DNA from: Arsukibacterium sp. UBA5043
GTDB lineage: Bacteria; Pseudomonadota; Gammaproteobacteria; Enterobacterales; Alteromonadaceae
Assembly: GCA_002415085.1 (NCBI GenBank)
Contig: DIBV01000007.1
Location: 38,708-102,707, forward strand
DNA length: 64,000 nt
Reading direction: 5' to 3'
Part shown: positions 20,410 through 29,045 of the stretch, piece by piece
Numbering within the stretch: the stretch's first letter is position 1
How the letters are laid out: every line of letters starts with the position of its first letter
Made by a program: the position numbers and the translations under genes
The notes under the pieces: model-generated
Seen by the model: only the letters and a program-made list of their open reading frames with translations
Database searches by the model: none
What the model was told of the DNA's origin: nothing

Positions 20410-21320
20410 TGTGCAAATAACTCCTGCAACGTTGCAATAAATTTTTTATACGCCAGCGTTTGAGGATGGATCCAATCAAAATGCCCGGCGTCTGCTACCA
20501 GCTGGAACGGCATTCCGCTGCCACTGGCCTGAGCAAGCGGCACGATACTATCAGTTGTACCGTGCAATAACATGGTTTTGGGGTGCATTGCCTGCTGCTG
20601 TGGGTTTGCTTGCAGATAGTATTCGGGTTGTTGTTCAGCGCTGCCTTGTAGAAATTGGTGGGTGGCTTGTTGGCAACTATTATTACCAACACTATAACCA
20701 GGCATATCAGTAATCGCTGCCAGACCAACTACCCCTTTTATTGCAGGTAAACCAGACAATACTGGCTGATGATAACTTTTGCCTGCCGCTAATAACGCCA
20801 GCTGTCCGCCTGCAGAATGGCCCGCTAGTACAATATTATTGCTATCAATTGGATAGCCGGATAATAAAGAGGGAACACTACTTATCCCTGCTAGTACATC
20901 GGTAAAACTGCCTGGCCAACCGCCCCCACTATCGCCGGTACGGCGGTATTCCAAAGACCAAACTGCAAAGCCTTCTGCCGCAAGTGCCTGACTAAAGGCT
21001 CTGCTATGACTTATATCATAGGCATTTAACCAGCAGCCACCATGAATAAACACCACAAGGGGCGCCTTTACCGGCATTGTTGCTGTTTGCGGCAGATACA
21101 ACTGCCCATACTGCAGTGGTTCAGTACCGTAGGTCAGCCTGATACTGCTGTCGGTATAAGATAATGCTGCCAGGCTGCTATAGCTGACATTATTGATTAT
21201 GTGCAGGCTGGGCAATTCAGCTGAAGCGCTATTGCTTTGCTCGTCATCAGGCAGCTTCTGAGCGCAGCCGCTGAGCAGCAGAACCGCTCCGATTAATATT
21301 GTTATTAGTATTTTAATCAT
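20406..21320 (-). CDS. Alpha/beta hydrolase lipoprotein, possible kynurenine formamidase
   Basis: 304-residue alpha/beta hydrolase with a lipoprotein signal (LLLSGC, lipidated Cys19), so it should be anchored in the periplasm or outer membrane. The oxyanion motif HGGCW is at 93-97, the nucleophile is Ser169 in LAGHSAGGQLALL, and likely triad partners are Asp257 (GTTDSIVP) and His280 (DAGHFDW). HGGxW with GHSAGG is the pattern of the arylformamidase/esterase family. The 4-bp coupled overlap with kynU suggests it hydrolyses N-formylkynurenine to kynurenine; this is inference. A general carboxylesterase is the alternative. Confidence 0.7.
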   Translation of the reverse strand: MIKILITILIGAVLLLSGCAQKLPDDEQSNSASAELPSLHIINNVSYSSLAALSYTDSSIRLTYGTEPLQYGQLYLPQTATMPVKAPLVVFIHGGCWLNAYDISHSRAFSQALAAEGFAVWSLEYRRTGDSGGGWPGSFTDVLAGISSVPSLLSGYPIDSNNIVLAGHSAGGQLALLAAGKSYHQPVLSGLPAIKGVVGLAAITDMPGYSVGNNSCQQATHQFLQGSAEQQPEYYLQANPQQQAMHPKTMLLHGTTDSIVPLAQASGSGMPFQLVADAGHFDWIHPQTLAYKKFIATLQELFAQ

Positions 21321-21521
21321 AACGTTAACGATAACACGGTCAGATAATTATTTACTAAGCAGTGTATTACCGTCGATGCGTTACTCATATTCAAATTTAA
21401 TCTGACTTAGTACTAAATTCTCTGATCAGGTTGGGGCTTCGCCTTGTATTTGCGGCAGGCTAAGCCAATATCTTTAAAATACCTTTGTTTGCTGGCGTAA
21501 CCATTTAATCAGGAGAGAATA

Positions 21522-22367
21522 ATGAGTAATAACTATACCCCACCAAAAGTATGGCGTGCCGACCAAGAAAGTGGCGGCCAGTTTGCCAGTATTAATCGCG
21601 CTGTTTCTGGCGCCACTCATGACAAAAAGTTAGAGCAAGGCAAACATCCTTTGCAGTTGTATTCCATGGCAACCCCAAATGGAGTGAAAGTAACAATTTT
21701 ATTGGAAGAATTACTGGAAGCGGGCGTTAGAGATGCAGAATATGACGCCTGGCTTATCAGCATTAAAGACGGCGACCAGTTTGGCAGTGGCTTTGTTGAG
21801 TTAAACCCTAACTCAAAAATTCCGGCACTGCTTGATAAGAGCACGGGAAGCCGAGTATTTGAATCAGGCTCAATATTGCTCTACCTTGCAGAGAAATTTA
21901 ATACCTTTATCCCCAAGGAGCCTGCCCAACGTACTGAAACCCTAAACTGGCTGTTCTGGCAAATGGGCAGCGCACCGTTTTTAGGTGGCGGTTTTGGCCA
22001 TTTTTATGCATATGCTCCTGAGAAGCTTGAGTATCCTATTAACCGTTACACCATGGAAACAAAACGCCAGCTGGATGTTTTAGAGAAACAATTGGCTGAA
22101 CACGAATATATCGCAGGCGAAGAATACAGTATTGCCGATATGGCTATATGGCCGTGGTACGGAGCTCTGGTGTTAGGCGATCTTTATGATGCTGCAGCGT
22201 TTTTACAAGTACAAGACTACCCTAACCTGCAGCGCTGGGCAAAACAACTTAACAGTCGGCCAGCTGTGCAACGAGGCAGAATTGTCAATCGTAACTGGGG
22301 GAGCGGTTTGCAGTTACCCGAGCGCCACGGTAGTGCTGATTTTAGCGCGATAACCGCCGGTAGTTAA
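21522..22367 (+). CDS. yghU: Glutathione S-transferase-like disulfide-bond oxidoreductase YghU
   Basis: Nu-class GST homologue, closely similar to E. coli YghU along its length (281 versus 288 residues). It has glutathione-disulfide reductase activity in E. coli. The thioredoxin-like N-domain contains LQLYSMATPNGVKVTILLEE and NPNSKIPALLDKS, with ESGSILLYLAEKF for glutathione binding. The helical C-domain includes FWQMGSAPFLGGGFGHF and SIADMAIWPWYG. The N-terminal arm VWRADQESGGQFASINR is family-specific. An AGGAGAG site precedes the ATG. It is convergent with the MipA/OmpV gene 3 bp away. Confidence 0.92.
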   Translation: MSNNYTPPKVWRADQESGGQFASINRAVSGATHDKKLEQGKHPLQLYSMATPNGVKVTILLEELLEAGVRDAEYDAWLISIKDGDQFGSGFVELNPNSKIPALLDKSTGSRVFESGSILLYLAEKFNTFIPKEPAQRTETLNWLFWQMGSAPFLGGGFGHFYAYAPEKLEYPINRYTMETKRQLDVLEKQLAEHEYIAGEEYSIADMAIWPWYGALVLGDLYDAAAFLQVQDYPNLQRWAKQLNSRPAVQRGRIVNRNWGSGLQLPERHGSADFSAITAGS

Positions 22368-22369
22368 TG

Positions 22370-23203
22370 CTACCAACCACTTACTGTCTGGGCCGATCTG
22401 GCCCAGATATAAGTTACGCCGATCCCTGCCGACCAGCCACCATTTTGCACCACTAACGGGCTATGCTGATTTTTAGCACGAGTTACTGTCTCATACCTGG
22501 CAAAACTAAAACCGCGCCATTTCGATGAGAATTTTTTGCTGATAGCAGCCGAAAACCTTAAGGCAATTAAACCTGGTTTAGCATCAAACTCAGGTCGTTC
22601 ATTGGTAGCAAATTGCTCGGCAACCTGATAGAACCTGTCGGTTAGCTTTTCACTGCCAAATAACGCACTTGTGCCGAAGGTGTAGCTTAAACCGCGGCTA
22701 GTTGTAACATCAGCAAACAGTGATGGTTCAAAACTTACCCCAGTGTAACGCATGCCATCCTCAACATCGAATGCTGCCCGCACCGGCATATCCAGACGAA
22801 GCCTGCTTCCCCAGATATTATCACTAATGGTCCAACGCAGACGCGGACCTGCCTCAACCAGTGTGCCGAGTTCAGGCATTCCTGCCCGCTCGTCTATATC
22901 GCCATCAGAAGCGCCCAGAGCGGCAGCGAAGCCGACATCAACTTCCAGCTTTTCGCTTTTGTACGCCCGCAATCCGACATTATCACGATCTGCCCTTAAC
23001 AAGTCGCCCCGGTAAATCAGATAAGGCAGAATAAAATTACGCTGCACTTGTTCATTTGCGCCAGGATAGGCCAACTGCTCAATGCTCAGGCCAAGCAAAC
23101 CCGCTTCCCACAATGGCAGATCCGTTGCTGGCTCAGCGTCTGCTGTAGCATAAAATAAGCTGCTGGTTATCAATGCTAAGGTCGTTTTTACTCTGTTACT
23201 CAT
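22370..23203 (-). CDS. MipA/OmpV family outer-membrane protein
   Basis: A 277-residue outer-membrane beta-barrel of the MipA/OmpV (scaffolding MltA-interacting) family. It has a signal peptide (MSNRVKTTLALITSSLFYATADA) and family-like segments such as FILPYLIYRGDLLRADRDN near residue 57, KLEVDVGFAAALGASDG near 86 and LGTLVEAGPRLRW near 112. It ends in an aromatic, Trp. The gene overlaps the end of the ABC1-kinase gene by 8 bp, so the two are probably cotranscribed; in some proteobacteria members sit beside two-component systems, but none is adjacent here. Confidence 0.82.
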   Translation of the reverse strand: MSNRVKTTLALITSSLFYATADAEPATDLPLWEAGLLGLSIEQLAYPGANEQVQRNFILPYLIYRGDLLRADRDNVGLRAYKSEKLEVDVGFAAALGASDGDIDERAGMPELGTLVEAGPRLRWTISDNIWGSRLRLDMPVRAAFDVEDGMRYTGVSFEPSLFADVTTSRGLSYTFGTSALFGSEKLTDRFYQVAEQFATNERPEFDAKPGLIALRFSAAISKKFSSKWRGFSFARYETVTRAKNQHSPLVVQNGGWSAGIGVTYIWARSAQTVSGW

Positions 23204-24542
23204 GGGGAGTTGCCACCTGTCTGGTATTTGAGTGAGTTAAATAAGGCTCAAGTAATTGCCAGATATTAACCCTGGCCCTCAGTCGGGCCGCCAGTAAATA
23301 TAAGCCAGCGATTTTACGGTGTAAAAATAAAGCATCAGCCGGCGGACTGTGCCAGTAGTTTTGCTGCGTACTAAGGGCCGTACCTGCGTCCCGTAAACGT
23401 CTGGCTAAATCACTCTGGCCAAAATCAAAGGCGGCATTCTGGCGCAAAGGTTCGCACGCCAGCTCAACTAAATTCAATACTGCTGTTTTCTGTTCAGGTA
23501 AGATAGCCTGACTGAAAAAACCAATCGTGCTTAACGCACTAGCCATTGCCGGCTGGTTATTGCTACAAGCGGCACTGAACAATGCCCGATAGCCATTGCT
23601 TATGGTATCGGAATAGTCGCGACAGGCGCCAAAGTCTAGTAGTACCAGCTGCTGGCTATCTGCGTTATACAGGTAATTTGCGAAATTCGGGTCTGTTTGT
23701 ACCAGTTTAAATTCAAATAACTCTCTGAAAAATAGTTTAAACATCAGCCGGAGCACTCTGTCCCGTTCCGCTTGCGGTGTATTCAGTAAACTTTCAATGG
23801 TATCACCCTCAACATAAGACATTATCAGGATATTAGCGCTGGTAAGATCCTGGTACACCTTAGGTAATAGGTAAGTGTCATCATCAGCAAAATAATGCCG
23901 ATACCGTTGCAAAAACGTCGCCTCTTTTAAATAATCTGCCTCGTTTTTCAGTTGGATTTTAGCTTCAGCTAACAGGCCATGATAATCCATTTCTGGCGGG
24001 ATCAAGCCGCTTAACCTTAATAAAGTCGCAACATTATCAACATCACTGTCAATACTGGCTCTTACTCCGGGATACTGAATTTTCACCGCCAGTTTGTCGC
24101 CATTATCATGATAGGCCTGATGCACCTGGCCAATTGACGCTGCTGCAATAGGTTTAAACGTAAAGTCTGCAAAATGCTGCTGCCACTGCTCTCCCAGGTT
24201 CTGCCTCAGCACTTGCGATAACTGTTTAGCCGGCATCGGGTTGGCATTGGCACGTAAGCGTGCCAGTAAATCGGTAAGTTCGGCTGGCAATAAATCGCCG
24301 CTATCCATCGACAGTAGCTGGCCCATTTTCATCGCGGCACCGCGCATGTGGGCCAGTTGGTCAGCAACCCGCTTAATATTTGCCGGGGTAAGCAGCATCG
24401 CTTTGCCGCTGGGTCTGTTCCCTTGGGCTAATTGCCGGGCCCCTTCTGCTAACATACCTCCGGCGACGCGCCCGGCAAGCGAAGCCAGACCACCTATCCG
24501 CCTGATCCTATTGCCAGGTACCTCTGACGTCTTATTAACCAT
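23196..24542 (-). CDS. ABC1/AarF (UbiB-like) atypical kinase
   Basis: Soluble member of the ABC1/ADCK/UbiB family, 448 residues. The family-defining KxGQ motif occurs as AAMKMGQLLSMDSGDLLP (~72-89), the Ala-rich loop replacing the P-loop as IAAASIGQVHQAYH, and the metal-binding Asp as VLLDFGACRDY. The DPNFANYLY segment matches the catalytic loop. UbiB and COQ8 members support ubiquinone synthesis as ATPases; this paralogue lacks the C-terminal transmembrane helices of UbiB, so its role is unassigned. An ATG at 24540-24542 is preferred over the GTG just before it. Confidence 0.85.
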   Translation of the reverse strand: MVNKTSEVPGNRIRRIGGLASLAGRVAGGMLAEGARQLAQGNRPSGKAMLLTPANIKRVADQLAHMRGAAMKMGQLLSMDSGDLLPAELTDLLARLRANANPMPAKQLSQVLRQNLGEQWQQHFADFTFKPIAAASIGQVHQAYHDNGDKLAVKIQYPGVRASIDSDVDNVATLLRLSGLIPPEMDYHGLLAEAKIQLKNEADYLKEATFLQRYRHYFADDDTYLLPKVYQDLTSANILIMSYVEGDTIESLLNTPQAERDRVLRLMFKLFFRELFEFKLVQTDPNFANYLYNADSQQLVLLDFGACRDYSDTISNGYRALFSAACSNNQPAMASALSTIGFFSQAILPEQKTAVLNLVELACEPLRQNAAFDFGQSDLARRLRDAGTALSTQQNYWHSPPADALFLHRKIAGLYLLAARLRARVNIWQLLEPYLTHSNTRQVATPHE

Positions 24543-24633
24543 CACTACCCTTACGGTTGATACTCAATAGCAGAAGATACGTGGCCGGCTACCGATAAGC
24601 TCAGTAAATGGTGTGATAAATTTTTCTCCCAGC

Positions 24634-24797
24634 TCAGATGTTTGTCATCTGTGCCGCCTCCGCATCAATAATCTCCCGTTCTCTGTCATCGATATGTCCG
24701 TCTGATTTTGCCGCTGCAATAACGGCAATCAGTATTGCTTTGCTATGAACTTCAACTTCTGCTTCAGAGACTCTATCAATATTAGAAAAAAATCGGA
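24634..24797 (-). pseudogene. Remnant of a YebE/TerB-like (DUF533) gene
   Basis: The minus strand encodes, in one open frame, [20 protein letters not shown] followed by ~15 more residues and a TGA at 24634-24636. It matches the core helix of YebE-type TerB-like proteins (E. coli has [20 protein letters not shown]). The frame runs back into the 3' end of the upstream DUF482 gene without any ATG, GTG or TTG, and the C-terminal ~80 residues of the family are missing. It therefore looks like a broken leftover. An out-of-frame translated tail cannot be excluded. Confidence 0.6.
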
Positions 24798-25913
24798 TTA
24801 TTTCACGAGGTGATAGTGCTGCAGCAATGCCTGCTGTTCGCGCTGAAAATAGTCAGCAATGGCGTTGTTTAACGGGCTGGGGTTGAAGTGATAGAAGCCA
24901 TGACGGACAACGGGAACAAAACCTCGTTTAAGCTTATGCTCGCCCTGCGCCCCAGCATCGAACCTGGCTAGGTTATTGGCAATGCAATAGTCGATTCCGG
25001 CATAATAACAACATTCAAAATGCAGTTTATCAAACTCTGCCAGGCAGCCCCAGTAACGGCCATACAAACAATCACTGGATTTAAAGCACAGTGAAGCAGC
25101 AACCAGTTTTTCGTTAAGATAGGCGGCGAACACCACGATGCTTGTTGCCATTTTCTGGCCCCACAATTGCAAAGTTTCCGGAGTTAAATAACCGTTGTGG
25201 CCAGATCTCTTCTGATAGGTTGCCTGATAGAACTGACTGAACTTTCGCCAGAACTCAGCATCCAGTTCTGTGCCGGCATGATGTTGGATGACGATATGTT
25301 GTGCGGCAACCTGACGGCGTTCTTTACTGATTTGTTTGCGTTTACGCGAGGGTAATGCCGTTAAAAAATCAGAAAAAGTTTTATAGTTGTTATTGTGCCA
25401 CTGAAACTGTACATCGAAACGCTCCAACATATCACTTTCACGCATCAAGTGTTGCAAAGGTAGGTCTGGATACAAACATTGAAAATTACTGCAGGCCAGT
25501 TGTTGTTGGTGCTGGGCAATGGCGTTAAATAACAAAGCAAATATCTGGTCGGGCTGTTCCGTCGCAGCAATTCCTAATCTTGGCCCTTCAGCCGGAGTAA
25601 AAGGCACTGCACAGAGTAATTTGGGGTAGTACGCCACGTTATAATGTTGGTATGCATCAGCAATCGCCCAATCAAACAGGTATTCGCCGTATGAGTGCAG
25701 CTTTAAATACATCGGCATCGCCGCTACCAGCGTGTCGTTCCGAAATAGCAACACATGCTGTGGCAGCCAACCACTGCCCTCGCCAACACTGCCTCCCTGC
25801 TCTAATCCAGCAAGAAAAGCGTGTTGGCAAAATGGCATATCAGTATCAAACAACCGATCCCAGGCAGCCGCATCCAGAGCAGTTAAATCATCACATAGCG
25901 TTATTTCTATCAT
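24798..25913 (-). CDS. DUF482 / GNAT-fold protein (COG3146-type)
   Basis: A 371-residue protein of the DUF482 family, often labelled peptidoglycan or peptidogalycan biosynthesis protein because it resembles FemAB aminoacyltransferases (two GNAT-like halves). Recognisable segments include WLPQHVLLFRNDTLVAAMPM, FDWAIADAYQHYNVAYYPKL, the basic SRKRKQISKERRQVAAQ and YWGCLAEFDKLHFECCYYAG. It ends near QGEHKLKRGFVPVVRHGFYH, the conserved C-terminal motif of the family. The biochemical function is not established. The YebE-like remnant overlaps its end. Confidence 0.8.
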   Translation of the reverse strand: MIEITLCDDLTALDAAAWDRLFDTDMPFCQHAFLAGLEQGGSVGEGSGWLPQHVLLFRNDTLVAAMPMYLKLHSYGEYLFDWAIADAYQHYNVAYYPKLLCAVPFTPAEGPRLGIAATEQPDQIFALLFNAIAQHQQQLACSNFQCLYPDLPLQHLMRESDMLERFDVQFQWHNNNYKTFSDFLTALPSRKRKQISKERRQVAAQHIVIQHHAGTELDAEFWRKFSQFYQATYQKRSGHNGYLTPETLQLWGQKMATSIVVFAAYLNEKLVAASLCFKSSDCLYGRYWGCLAEFDKLHFECCYYAGIDYCIANNLARFDAGAQGEHKLKRGFVPVVRHGFYHFNPSPLNNAIADYFQREQQALLQHYHLVK

Positions 25914-25955
25914 TAAAAGTCATTTATTACTATTTTGTGGTAATGCCAACCATGA

Positions 25956-28900
25956 TCAATCAAGCCTTTGTGCCGCTTCCAATTCACGCTCCAACCGGTT
26001 ACTTTCGTCAGCCCGTGGTTTAGCAAAGCGAGCCAGAGCGAGATAAAGAACCGGGGTAAGATACAACGTAAATATCACTGCAATACCCAGACCGCCAAAT
26101 ACCACCCAACCAATTGCATTCCGTGCTTCAGCGCCTGCGCCGGAAGATAAAATCAGCGGCAAGCCACCTAATAGCGTTGACAACAACGTCATGGCAATTG
26201 GCCGCAGGCGAATTTGTGCGGCTTCCTCTACGGCTTTACGCACAGAGTAGCCACGATCGCGTAACTGGTCAGCAAACTCAACCAGTAAAATAGCATTTTT
26301 TGCTAATAATCCGATTAACATAACCAGACCAATCTGAGAGTAAATATTGATTGAGGTACCGGTTAAAAACAACGCAAATAACGCCGCAGCGATACCAAAT
26401 GGCACGGTCGCCATTACTACGATGGCACTGTTGGCACTCTCAAACTGGGCGGCTAAAACCAGCAGCACAATAACAAACGCTAACACATAAGTTAGCGTGA
26501 CTTCACGGGCGGTTTCCTCAAAGGTTAATGCTTCACCTAAAAATACCAGGCCGACATTTGCAGGTAGCTCTTGTTGCGCTAAAGTACGTAATTGTTCAAC
26601 CGCCTGCTCCAGGGGGAAATCTACCGGCAATTCCATTTCCATTTCAATTGCCCGGCGCTGTGCCTGGCGTTCCAGCTCCGCAGCGACACCTTCCTCTGAA
26701 ATATATGCCAAGCTGGATAGCGGTACTAAGCCGCCTAAACTTGAACCCACATAGAGGTTTGCCAGATCGGAAGGATTAGTAACCGATGTTGCTGCCGCTT
26801 GCAGAATGATGGGTACTGATTGATCACCGACATTCAGATCAGCCAGGTCGTCGCCATTTATTGCTACGCGCAAGGTCGCAGCAATATCCGACAATGGCAC
26901 ACCAAGCTCTTCTGCCCGGCGCCGGTCTATATTTACTCTTAACTGGGGTTGCGTGGGTTGATAAGAAATACGGGGCATTCCCAGTTCAGGCATTTGCTGC
27001 TGAATAACCTTTGAAAATGCTTGTGCAGCAGCAAAAATGCCAGCATAAGATTCGCCGGTTAAAGCTAACTCCAGGCCGCCACCCTGGCCGCGTAAGTTTA
27101 AACTGTTAGAACCAAAAGCGCGCGCCGGAGCGCCCGGGATGGCCGCCAGCTGCGGGCTGATCTGATTGATAATCTCCTGTTGCGATTTGTCACGTTCACT
27201 CCAGTTTTTAAGTGGCACGGTAATAAATACCAGGTTTGGATCCCACTGGCCAACCACCGTATAAATAGAATCGATATCACCACCATTAACATAAGGCAGT
27301 AAAATTTCTTCCATTTTATCGGCTTGCCGGTCCATAAAGTTTAAACCAACCCCATCAGGCCCCCGGGCAAACACCCGGATGGTGCCACGGTCTTCGCTTG
27401 GCATCAATTCGTTATCAAGTACAGTGTATAATGCACCTGCCCCGCCAGCGGCCAATAAGCAGGCAATAAATACCATCAGGGCATGATCCAAAGTCCAGTG
27501 CAAACTTCGGCTGTATACCGTTAACAGTCGGTTACCTATTCCGGCGAACATATTCTTTGCGTTCTGTTTAATCGGCAACCTTGCAGTTAACGCGGGTACC
27601 AGCGACAACGCTACAAAGGATGAAATGATAACGGCGGCTGCTAATACGCCACCGAATTCACGGAATAATCGCCCGGCGGTTGACGGTAAAAATGCAATCG
27701 GCACAAAAACAGCAACTAATACGGCGGTAGTTGCCACCACGGCAAAAAATACCTCACGGGTGCCGATGACAGCGGCAGCACGAGCACCAAGCCCCATGCT
27801 GCGTCGGCGCTGAATATTTTCCGACACCACAATGGCATCATCGACAATCAGGCCGGTGGCAAGGACCAATGCTAACAAAGTTAAAATGTTAATTGAAAAA
27901 CCCATTAACCAAATTGCTGCTAATGCGCCAATCAGTGATACCGGAATGGATAAAGCAGGCACGATAGTGGCGCGCCAGGAGCCGATAAACAGCCACAGGG
28001 TAAAAATAACCAGCAGTACCGTTAGTGCTAAAGAGGTAATCACTTCACGTACTGAACCACGGATAAATTCAGCATCATCAGACGTGACCTGCAATTGCAG
28101 TTCCGGAAAGCGGCTTTCAACATTTTTTACCAGCGCCAACACTTCATCAGAGATTTCAATGGTATTCGAGCGAGCCTGACGAATGATGCCCAGGCCAATA
28201 ACCGGTCGACCATCCAGTCTCACCATGCTGTTGGCATCTGCTGGTCCAAAATACACTGTGGCAACATCTCCAATCCGGGTATCACCACTAATGATAATAT
28301 CCTCTACCTGCCCGGCGCTTACCGAGGTCGCATCAGCTCTGACAATAAGTTGTTGGTCGGTGGAGCGCAGGCTACCAGCGGGAACATCAAAAGGTGCCTG
28401 CCGAAGCGCTGCAGCAACGTCAGTAACCGCCAGATTGAAACTGGTTAGTCGAAGTGGATCAAGGATCACCCGTAGTACGCGTTGCCGGTCGCCATTTAAT
28501 CTGACATCGGCTACACCTGGTATGGTTAAAAATAAAGGGGCAAGGTCGGTTTCAATGCGTTCGGTCAGGGTTTCTAAATCCAGGGTGTTGCTGGAAACGG
28601 CAATACTGACCACAGACTCTGCATCATTATCTGCTTTAATAATAGCCAGGCGTTCCACCGCCTCAGGCAGTTCACGCTGAACCCGGCTAACGGCTTCACG
28701 GGTTTCGTTGGCAGCATCATCTAAATTAACACCCGGCCGGAATTCCACCCGCACCCGTGAACTCCCTTCTTCACTCGAGGCATTAATAGATTTGACACCT
28801 GATACTCTGGCGACGGCACCTTCAAGTCTGCTGGTCACTTCGGTATCTACCGTCTCTGGTGAACCGCCGGGGAAACTTGCTGTTACCGATACGATTGGTC

Positions 28901-29045
28901 GATCGACATCAGGTAACTCACGAACTTCCAGGCCATTGATGGCGGCAATACCGGCAATAATGATTAACAGGTTCAGTACAATAATCAGAACTGGCCGGCG
29001 AATAGACAGTGACGGTAAATCGCTATGGATTGGATTCGGGTTCAT
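25956..29045 (-). CDS. RND-family efflux pump, inner-membrane permease
   Basis: Proton-driven multidrug efflux transporter of the HAE-1/AcrB superfamily, 1029 residues, with twelve expected transmembrane helices and two large periplasmic loops. The proton-relay aspartates are Asp402-Asp403 in GLIVDDAIVVSEN (helix 4), and the helix-1 start is RRPVLIIVLNLLIIIAGIAA. The second-half helix motif GLLAKNAILLVEFA supplies the conserved lysine. It is closer to the MexW/MexI/VmeI-type branch than to AcrB, judged by eye. The start overlaps the adaptor stop (ATGA). No TolC-type gene or regulator is next to it. Confidence 0.93.
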   Translation of the reverse strand: MNPNPIHSDLPSLSIRRPVLIIVLNLLIIIAGIAAINGLEVRELPDVDRPIVSVTASFPGGSPETVDTEVTSRLEGAVARVSGVKSINASSEEGSSRVRVEFRPGVNLDDAANETREAVSRVQRELPEAVERLAIIKADNDAESVVSIAVSSNTLDLETLTERIETDLAPLFLTIPGVADVRLNGDRQRVLRVILDPLRLTSFNLAVTDVAAALRQAPFDVPAGSLRSTDQQLIVRADATSVSAGQVEDIIISGDTRIGDVATVYFGPADANSMVRLDGRPVIGLGIIRQARSNTIEISDEVLALVKNVESRFPELQLQVTSDDAEFIRGSVREVITSLALTVLLVIFTLWLFIGSWRATIVPALSIPVSLIGALAAIWLMGFSINILTLLALVLATGLIVDDAIVVSENIQRRRSMGLGARAAAVIGTREVFFAVVATTAVLVAVFVPIAFLPSTAGRLFREFGGVLAAAVIISSFVALSLVPALTARLPIKQNAKNMFAGIGNRLLTVYSRSLHWTLDHALMVFIACLLAAGGAGALYTVLDNELMPSEDRGTIRVFARGPDGVGLNFMDRQADKMEEILLPYVNGGDIDSIYTVVGQWDPNLVFITVPLKNWSERDKSQQEIINQISPQLAAIPGAPARAFGSNSLNLRGQGGGLELALTGESYAGIFAAAQAFSKVIQQQMPELGMPRISYQPTQPQLRVNIDRRRAEELGVPLSDIAATLRVAINGDDLADLNVGDQSVPIILQAAATSVTNPSDLANLYVGSSLGGLVPLSSLAYISEEGVAAELERQAQRRAIEMEMELPVDFPLEQAVEQLRTLAQQELPANVGLVFLGEALTFEETAREVTLTYVLAFVIVLLVLAAQFESANSAIVVMATVPFGIAAALFALFLTGTSINIYSQIGLVMLIGLLAKNAILLVEFADQLRDRGYSVRKAVEEAAQIRLRPIAMTLLSTLLGGLPLILSSGAGAEARNAIGWVVFGGLGIAVIFTLYLTPVLYLALARFAKPRADESNRLERELEAAQRLD

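Noticed and set aside
24546-24633. Continuation of the YebE-like remnant by frameshift toward the ABC1-kinase gene
   Set aside because: All three frames were read; none continues with sequence resembling the YebE C-terminal half.
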